NCBI GenBank assembly: GCA_029216955.1
Contig: JANAVB010007000.1
Coordinates: 1,952,200 to 2,016,199 of the forward strand
Origin: Iris pallida
Lineage: Eukaryota > Streptophyta > Magnoliopsida > Asparagales > Iridaceae
Direction of reading: 5' to 3'
DNA: 64,000 nucleotides
The translations under genes were made by a program, and so were the position numbers. How positions within the stretch are numbered: the first letter of the stretch is position 1; each line of letters begins with the position of its first letter. Under the pieces are notes generated by a model. That model did no database searches and had not been told where the DNA came from. It saw nothing but the letters and a program-made list of their open reading frames with translations. This document shows positions 57,423-64,000 of this stretch, piece after piece.

Positions 57423-58935
57423 TCACTGCTCTGGGGCACATAACACCGTGAGACGGTCCTTTATCAAGGCAACCGACCGCTCAAGCCTCTGTGTGGCTCG
57501 ACGCTCTGCCTCCTGGCTCAGTACCGCCACGTCCTCCAGATGAGCATGGGCCTGCCATTTGTCCTCGAACTTCTTAAAAGACCGCTCCAAGTTGGCAGAA
57601 GATCGGGAAACCTTCTCGGCCTCTCGCGCGATCGACTCCTGTTCTGCACGAGCAGCCTCCCGCTCTGACTCTAAGAAGGCCAACTCCTGCTGGAGTGCGA
57701 GAATCCGCTCCTGTGGGGCGGCTATTCCACGAGAAGCAGATTCTTCACGGGCCCTACAAGCCTGACTTCGACGACCCAGCTTGGCATACGAAGCAGAGAA
57801 CTTGTCAAGGTCCTCCCGCACGGCTGGCCCGGCAGTATCCCGAGCAAGCTTGATCTTATCCCGAGCAGCAACGAGGAAGCCTCGCTCCCATTCAATCGCA
57901 GCAGGCAAGCCGGCATGCCGTATTGCCAGCAGTTGGGTCACAAGCTGGTCAGCCTCGATCAACTTAGGCTCCAGAAGCGCAGCTAACCCCACCCCGCCAG
58001 GAAGACCCTTCAGAGTGTCGATCTGACCCCGAGCGCCTCGCAGAGATAGAGAAAAAGATACCCCCCCGTTCTACGGCAGCGTCTACACCCCTCCCTAAGT
58101 GGCGATAGAAGCTGTCAACCACATCTTGCGTCACCTCGTTCAGAGCCTCCGAGGAAGCCGGTGTCAACGGGAGTGTGGCTGGCAGCGCAGAAGAAGACGC
58201 GACAGAATCTGCCGCTCCTGCCACAAGAGAAACCAACTCCGCACGGAAGGACGCTTGAACAGTGGCCAACTCCTCTTCAGCAGCCCGCAGAATTTGGATG
58301 CTTGGTAGGGTCGAGAGGTCGATCTCCGGAGCCGTATAATCAGCAGAAGACGAGGCGGAAACCATTGCCAACTCCATCCCCATCTGCTCAGAGCCAGCAG
58401 GAGGCCCCTCAACATGAGACGGCAAAGGAGAAGAAATGTTCCTTTCGCCCAGATCACGGCCGACCGAGCCTTCCCCAAGAACATCCGCGGTGGGAGGTAA
58501 AGGGTCGGGACCTGCAGGGCCAAGGCAACCATGAATCGACTTGACCCGAAGGATATATTGATAGAGCAAATAAGCCCCCTCGGTAGTCAATATGCGGCTT
58601 ATCTTACCAGGGGAAGAGTGTGGAGGCCGGGGTTCGCCTACAGCCACCACAATCTCTTCAACAACAGCCTCCGAGTCAGGAATCATAGAGTCATCCTCGG
58701 AAGGAGATGCACCGAGAACGACGTCGTCTTGATGAAGTTCAACGATCTCGGAGACGGGCCCAAGGAAACCTTCGCCACCCCGGGCCGAAGCCTCAGCAAC
58801 CTGGGAACTTCCGGCCGCCGCTGGGAGAGCGCCCGCAGAAAGGACCGCGGCGTACATATCGCTAATCAAAGCGGCAAGGGCTGGATCAACTCCAGGGGCA
58901 GTAGATGGTTCAGGGGAGCCTGGTTCGTCAGACGC
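57423..58935 (-). pseudogene. Antisense gene, last exon: Ser/Pro-rich linker and coiled coil
   Basis: From 58935 the frame reads ASDEPGSPEPSTAPGVDPAL and MYAAVLSAG, a low-complexity part, ALNEVTQDVVDSFYRHLGRG, then breaks at a run of seven C (58061-58067 on plus). It resumes in another frame (GLAALLEPKLIEADQLVTQL) into about 150 residues of Ala/Glu/Arg-rich heptads (ERILALQQELAFLESEREAA, LERSFKKFEDKW), a coiled coil, with stop at 57423. Coiled coils suggest oligomerisation. Confidence 0.8.
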
Positions 58936-59014
58936 CTACAAAGAAAAATGATTAAGTCATATCTTCGAGAGGAAAGAAAACTACAACAATGAGATAACTT
59001 CGACTTAGTCTTAC
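58936..59014 (-). other. Intron 2 of the antisense gene (79 bp)
   Basis: On the minus strand GTAAGACT...TTTTTCTTTGTAG, with a good plant donor and a pyrimidine-rich acceptor. The flanking codons GAG and GCG are in phase 0 and the two coding segments join in frame. The unspliced frame ends at 58952. Confidence 0.85.
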
Positions 59015-61452
59015 CTCCGGAATAGCATCGGTACCCTCACCCCTCTCGGTAATAAGTAATCTGCGAGACTTAACAGCAGCTCTCTTCACGAAAAAGGTCG
59101 CTCTGCTGTCGGAAGACTCGCGCCTGACTCGTTTACGTGAGGAACCAGACATGGCTGGAGGCTGTTCTTCCCTCACTCTTTCCTCTTGTGTAGAAGGCAA
59201 TGGGTCTTCCGCCGGTTCATCGGGGGTGGAAAGCGGTTGATCCGCTACTTCTTCACCCCCACCAAAAAGGGAATCTTCGCTATCATGATCATCCTCCTCC
59301 TCAGCCGACTCGGAAGGTTCTAATTCAGGGAGAGGAGTCTGGAGCGCTAGTTGCTTTCTAGCCTTAGCCCCCTTGGGCTTCTCCTCTAAACCAGTACCCA
59401 CGATGAAACTGGTACTCGGATCAAAATTTACAGGAGGCTTGTTCGCCATAACATGATACAAAGCAGCCACGTACAAAATCTCCCTTGGCGTCTTAGCATC
59501 GGGGACCGAGAAGCTGGCTCGAGTATGATAAGCATCATAATAATTCTACGCCCTGACGCCATCAAGAACGCTACCTTTAAAGCCCAAACAAGGGTTGGGA
59601 TGATCTAGGAACAACTGGCTATAACCGAATTGGCGGGAAAACCTACTAGGTAGGTAAGGCTCCAAGTACACGTTATCACGGTTGCGATAAACCAAATGAG
59701 CGGGACGGATGTTACGCAACCAGGTGAGCATATCTGGAGACAGAAAGTGGAAAGGTCCAGTACCATCAAGGTGTACCTTCCTCACTTCCTTATCAGAAAA
59801 AGGAGGAACAGACACAAAAAGGTCACACCCATCCACTCTCGCCAGCGCCCTCCGACAAGCTGGCATAGTGTTGTATTCCCAAGACCGGCGATGGCATTTG
59901 AAGAGGAAAGCATCTTCATCTGTGGCATCCTCCGCTATCCCAGGTCCCAGCAAAGACTTGTAGTGCATCGCCAACCACCCCATCAAATAGTAGAAAGGCA
60001 GTTCTACGCGCTCAAAATCCAATATCTTCTTACGCGCAACAACTTTTGACGAGAATGTTCGAAGACCATGGTGTATGCTACACACCATAGATGGAAGAAG
60101 GGCCAGTCTAACTCCAAATACCAGTTTAACGGCAGGGAGAATAAAGTGGCGACCGATCCTCTCGATGGAACCTGCTCCTCCCGAGACAACGCAGTTCCGA
60201 AGCCATATCATTAAAAAGCCAGCCAGGAGCGCCTTCTCTGACATCTGTGTAGTCCCATAGTGAAAGTAGCTAAGAGACTCAGTTTGACTCCCGAATACGT
60301 CGCTCTTGGACCGCGACTTCTTGACGCCTGACATCAAGTCCTTTATCTCCTCGTGCGTTCTAGGGGTTCGAGGAGTAACTTCGCCAGAAGGATCAACTTT
60401 GAAAAGATAGTTAATCCATGATGAGGTGTGGGGAGCGGTCCCTTCGGAGCTATCTACCGTTTTTATAGCCATCTGGTGATAAGCACTATGGTGGCACAGC
60501 AACTCCCGATGCACCGCGACGAAACCTGGGAGTTGTCGGTTCAAGTCCTCAAACTCCTCATTCGACGGGGTATACACCTCGAAAGGCTCATTCCCCCACG
60601 GAAGTTTAGAGACAGTATACATCTCATGAAGAGCAAGCCCCAGCTCCCCTACTGGTGCAAAGAACGTCCCTGTTCGCCGGCTATACATCTCCACGAGCGC
60701 CACGAACAGCGGTTTATTAATAGGAAGCCCGTGGCAAGTACCCCGAATGGTATGGTAAATTCCCACCTCACGCAAGAATGTTCCATAGGTCTGCAGAACC
60801 CAAGTGGTTAACTGGACCCACGTAGAAGTAGGGTTTATCCAGTTCGGCAATGCTATCCTGCCAACGGGATAGGATTTCTTACGAACAAGCCGATTCAAGA
60901 AGGTATCAGCTTGAGCGAATGAGTAGTTGGGACCATATACATTCATGAAAGAGCCCGGCGCCGGACCCATCATGTATCGGAGGACGGAATCCTTACCTAC
61001 ATACGCTGACCGCATGTTCGGATTATAATGGATGTTGCCCATCAACATCCCTGACTGAGTAGGAGTTAAATTACATACCATATTCCTGTCCAACAACACC
61101 ATGTTGAACCACGACAGAGGATAATGGCGTTCCATGAGAGGAATATGGATGGACACCCCGTCCAAAGAAAAATCCTAATTCTCGAAAATCTCTAATACCC
61201 GGGGATTCTTTATGACTAAAGCATCTCCAAAGAGGAATAAAGGCTTCAGGTATTTTCCATCCAGCTTCCCGATATTTATCATGGAACGGAGGTAATGGAG
61301 GGTCTGTTTCTCGATGGCGTTCAACCTCTCCGAAGGCTCATCAGCAGGAAATTGATTCAACACATGCTTAATCAGGTCGTCAAGATGCACGCCCAAGGCG
61401 AATTGATTTGAGCCAACCAGAAGTTCCCCCGCAGGATTCACGGGCAGATTCA
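59015..61452 (-). pseudogene. Antisense gene, PMD-domain exon
   Basis: A single frame of about 810 codons broken only by TAG at 61175-61177 (after LEIFEN) and TAG at 59546-59548 (after DGVRA). It starts NLPVNPAGELLVGSNQFALG, carries LERLNAIEKQTLHYL-like helices, the PMD-type domain (61165-59700), and after the second stop NYYDAYHTRASFSVPDAKTP and an acidic stretch (SESAEEEDDHDSEDSLF) followed by a basic cluster (SRKRVRRE) that could be a nuclear localisation signal. Codon use and length are those of a real protein, not a shadow of the sense strand. Confidence 0.85.
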
Positions 61453-62031
61453 CTGGAAAAAGACAAAAGAAACAAGGTTAGAAGATAGTCAAAAAACAGA
61501 AGCATTGGAAAGGTCATTGGAGTCTATGCGGCTCAGGTCGTTACAGCCTCATACGGCTCAGCATCAGATAAGTCCATGCGGTTCTGTGCATCATAGCCTC
61601 ATGCGGCTCCGAGTTAACCGAGTCCATACAACTCAAATTCAGACGAGTTTATAGGTTCAGGCGGTTCAGGTTAAGCCCGCCTATGAAGCCAGACTCATAC
61701 AAACTGATGCGGCTACAAACAAGCAAGCTTATGCGGTTCAAAAGCGAGCGACGCTTATGCGGCCCAAGTTGAAAACACATATGCGGCTCAGATCGAGTAT
61801 GACAAGCTCATGCGGCCCCGTGGGGCGAAGTGCTTATACGGTCACATCGATAAGCCTCGTACATGCGGCTTGTGCATAAAGTATGCAACAGAGCCATGGC
61901 AATAGTTAGGGTTTTCAGACGACCCCTTTCCAGCGATAGGCGGGTGAACATCGGGATGGACAAAGTGCACAGCAGCCGGCAGAGGGGCGACCACGTCCGT
62001 TGCCGCAGTCGCCGTAGAAGAACTGCCTTAC
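61453..62031 (-). other. Probable intron 1 of the antisense gene (579 bp)
   Basis: Donor GTAAGG at 62031 after GTGAAGG; acceptor TTTTGTCTTTTTCCAG at 61453. Phase 1 on both sides, joining G to TG. It is filled with ATGCGGCT-type motifs. A competing reading is a longer first exon with a frameshift, since one frame of 61870-62025 also looks protein-like. Confidence 0.6.
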
Positions 62032-62450
62032 CCTTCACGGCCTTCGATGCAGCAGCTTTCTTGGGAGCCATTGTCGATTGTTGAGGGAAGAAGACGAAGA
62101 GCAAAGTCGGCAACAGGGAATTCGAGCAAAGAGAGAAGGTAAAGAAACCCCCAAGAGACTAAAAGACTCCTATTTATAGGAGAAAGAGACTCATAAAACA
62201 AACAGACGCCTCGGATTACGTGCCGCCTCAAAAGATAAAAGCAAAACGCTTCGGTCAAGGCAAAACCGACCCTTGGGATCCTCCCCCAAAAGACGGCGTT
62301 AATTCAAATCAAGGGCACTTAATGAAGATTTGCACACGTGGTCAGGACACGTGGCAAAGAGACCTATGCGGCCAGATGAATTTATGCGGCTGAGACACTT
62401 ATGCGGCTAGGAAGCTCAGGCTGACAGAACATCCTATGCGGCATGAACGG
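61528..62450 (+). repeat. ATGCGGCT motif array, 3' region of F
   Basis: Seven exact ATGCGGCT and about ten variants (TGCGGTTC, TGCGGCC, TACGG), all in the same plus orientation as in the LTR. It straddles intron 1, the first exon and the promoter of the antisense gene. Confidence 0.9.
62170..62179 (-). promoter_or_regulatory. TATA box of the antisense gene
   Basis: CTATTTATAG on plus reads CTATAAATAG on minus, about 100 bases upstream of ATG 62071. It indicates an internal promoter opposite to the LTR promoter. Confidence 0.7.
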
Positions 62451-62510
62451 GGCCATGCTTCTTATTCAAAGTGTTTCAATTTTACAAATTGAAAACTTTG
62501 AAGGGGGTCC
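62180..62510. other. Upstream region of antisense gene and polypurine tract of F
   Basis: It contains ACACGTGG (62334-62341) and ACACGTGGC (62348-62356), G-box-like ACGTG elements, and four ATGCGG motifs; the last bases AAGGGGGTCC (62501-62510) are the F purine tract next to the LTR. No ORF. Confidence 0.7.
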
Positions 62511-63841
62511 TGTAGAAGCATGGAAAAAATCAGAATAATGGTCCATGCGGCTCTGGGTAAGAAGTCCATGCGGCTCACACAGGAGCTGCCTTATGCGGTT
62601 CAAAAGAAGACTCTCAGTCTCATACGGCTCGGGAGTGCATGCGGTTCAGCAGGAATATGCGGCTCGATTGACGCCACGTGTCCCCTTGTGATCCTTTCCT
62701 ACAGCTGGCCATTTGAGTAGTGGCCTCATTTAATGCTCTGACACGACTCGACGGCTGTGACGGCCCTGACATAAAGTGTCATAATGGTCCTGCCATAATG
62801 ACAGACTCTTCGGGAGAAGAAGAAAATCTCTGACCAGATCAGTCAGAAGTTCCAGATTGCCACGTGGCAATCAACCATATGCGGCCCACCAAGAGCCCAG
62901 TCCCTGCGGCCCAACACGATGATGTACATGCGGCTCTCTGAGAACCCATTCCCTGCGGCTCAATACAATGCTAGCTCATGCGGCTCACAGAGACTATGCA
63001 TATGCGGCTCATTGAGAGTTCGTCCCCTGCGGCTCGATGAAGCATTGTCCTATGCGGCTCACGAAGAGTATCTCCCTGCGGTTCAAGGGTTGCCCATCCT
63101 ATGCGGCTCTGGCAAGACCCACAATTAAAACACGTGGCATTGGATCAATCAAGGATTTAACCGAATCCCAACAAGTATATTTGACATCATCGTCATAATT
63201 ACTGAGATCAGGGCATATCATTTATCATCAAGCCAATGGGACACGTGGCGAGCAATCAGGTATTGGCATAATCAATCACGAAGATTTAAAGCAGTTAACA
63301 TTAATTGCTCATAAGATTCAGTGATATTCGCATTAATGGCCTAGATTCATTGTGATCAGGATCAAGGGTTCAGATAGATTGAAGGAGCGCCGACATTCCA
63401 AACAAATGATCATTAGCAAACCCTAATGATTATGTCCCACTCTTATAAATAGCCAGCATCATTCCCTTGCAAAAACCCCCGGCAACAAAAGAATAAAAAA
63501 AAGAGAGAGACAGATATACAGAGAGAGCTCCCCCCTTTGATAATCACAGAGAGAGAGAGAAGCCAAGAGAGCAACACAAGGAGGGCATTTCTTCGTCAAA
63601 CGCCAGGCAGATCTTCTCCGAGTCAAGACTGCGTACCGATCGTCCAAGGAGTAAGGCAGAGCGGCCGTCGCTTTTCCGAGCCTCTATCGTCACCCCCCAG
63701 AATCAAAAATAAACAATTGTACTTAGACTGTTGTACATAGGTTTTCATCCCTAGGCTTTCTTTGTACAAGCGAGTTTGTATTGTGAGTCTAAGTTCAGTC
63801 CTCCGATAATTATTCTATTCTTTTACAATCAATGGCAAACA
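62511..63841 (+). repeat. Element F 3' LTR (1331 bp)
   Basis: Pairs with 46063-47396. Eight exact ATGCGGCT motifs (62541-63112), TATA at 63440-63450, GA run, and terminal GGCAAACA before AGTAT. Confidence 0.95.
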
Positions 63842-63846
63842 AGTAT
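63842..63846. repeat. Target-site duplication AGTAT (right, element F)
   Basis: Exact copy of 46058-46062. Confidence 0.96.
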
Positions 63847-64000
63847 ATTTAATCTCCCTGGCAATGCCTCGAATTCTATTCCTAGTCGTTTCATAAATTG
63901 TGCAGATATAAACGAGTAGGATGCTCCCGAATCAAACAATGCTACTGCGGGATATGAGGCGACGAGAATGTTACATGCCACAACATCTTCCGATGCCAAT
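63847..64000 (-). pseudogene. pol: Element D pol, 5' segment: protease active site (continues off window)
   Basis: Reading leftward from 64000: DVVACNILVASYPAVALFDS then GASYSFISAQFMKRLG, the aspartic protease with the DSGAS active site. It joins 46062 across element F. The upstream gag is beyond the right edge. Confidence 0.88.

Larger units (their letters stand above)
57423..62071 (-). pseudogene. Antisense PMD-like gene of element F (whole locus)
   Basis: Reading leftward: ATG 62071 (MAPKKAAASKAVK), intron 1 (61453-62031), PMD-type domain (61452-59546), acidic linker (59476-59015), intron 2 (58936-59014) and a coiled-coil tail to 57423. The PMD domain includes ALPNWINPTSTWVQLTTWVL, TGTFFAPVGELGLALHEMY and the SKLPWGNEPFEVY stretch, like the plant mobile domain found in transposons and in MAIN/MAIL1-type host proteins. 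In-frame stops at 61175-61177 (TAG) and 59546-59548 (TAG) and a homopolymer frameshift at 58061-58067 break it. It has its own TATA box. Antisense extra ORFs are known in Tat elements; the function is unknown. Confidence 0.82.
46063..63841 (+). mobile_element. Element F: Tat/Retand-like Ty3/gypsy element, 17,779 bp, with antisense PMD gene
   Basis: LTRs of 1334 and 1331 bp (TGTAGAAGC...GGCAAACA) are flanked by perfect AGTAT. Gag, protease, RT, a degenerate RNase H, a second (archaeal-type) RNase H and integrase lie on plus, followed by a tandem-repeat 3' region and then several kb of antisense coding sequence before the purine tract. Dual RNase H, length and antisense extra ORF are traits of the Tat lineage. 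About 30 substitutions between the LTRs by eye give near 2 percent divergence. Confidence 0.94.

Noticed and set aside
59696..60811. Plus-strand ORFs of 117 and 127 codons in the antisense PMD region
   Set aside because: They oppose the PMD exon, which has the recognisable domain and much longer frame.
46063..63841. Plant virus or pararetrovirus insertion
   Set aside because: LTRs, target duplications, primer site and integrase show an LTR retrotransposon; no movement or coat protein is seen.

Overview
The window is plant nuclear DNA made entirely of nested LTR retrotransposons; I see no cellular gene, rRNA, tRNA or CRISPR. A plant is indicated by a Sirevirus-type Ty1/copia element with a Met-tRNA primer site and a third ORF, by Ty3/gypsy chromoviruses of the Tekay/Del type with C-terminal chromodomains, and by an 18-kb Tat-lineage element with two RNase H regions and an antisense plant-mobile-domain (PMD) gene. 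Very long LTRs (3.5-4.1 kb) and deep nesting suggest a large-genome flowering plant. I cannot name the species.

Layout. Element D (minus strand, Tekay-like) is the oldest layer. Its 3' LTR lies at 19764-20085 and 27640-29369, and its pol lies in three pieces at 29542-31648, 44944-46062 and 63847-64000. Element C (plus, off the left edge to 19763) is a non-coding, LARD-like element with about 3.5-kb LTRs; it abuts the D LTR fragment and was probably inserted in that LTR. Element A (minus, 5677-15410) is a nearly intact Sirevirus inserted in C (target duplication AAACC). Element B (minus, 20086-27639) is a relative of C reduced to two 3.5-kb LTRs around 572 bp; it sits in the D LTR (GCCGT/GCTGT). 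Element E (plus, 31649-44938) is a chromovirus with 4.08-kb LTRs inserted in the D reverse transcriptase end (AAAGT). Element F (plus, 46063-63841) is a Tat/Retand-like element inserted in the D protease (AGTAT).

How the parts work together. Each autonomous element carried gag, protease, reverse transcriptase/RNase H and integrase. All pol genes here are broken by a few stops or frameshifts, mostly of the C-to-T decay kind. B and C have no coding capacity of their own; they share primer-site sequence and LTR-end sequence with E, so a Tekay-type element is a plausible helper.

Most notable: (1) the antisense PMD gene of F, with its own TATA box and splice-site-bounded introns; (2) a short motif ATGCGGCT repeated about 30 times exactly, plus many variants, through the F LTRs, its first ORF and its 3' region; (3) a 97-bp GT-AG intron in E pol that is absent from the same place in D pol; (4) lineage-specific short-motif arrays inside the LTRs of C, D and E.
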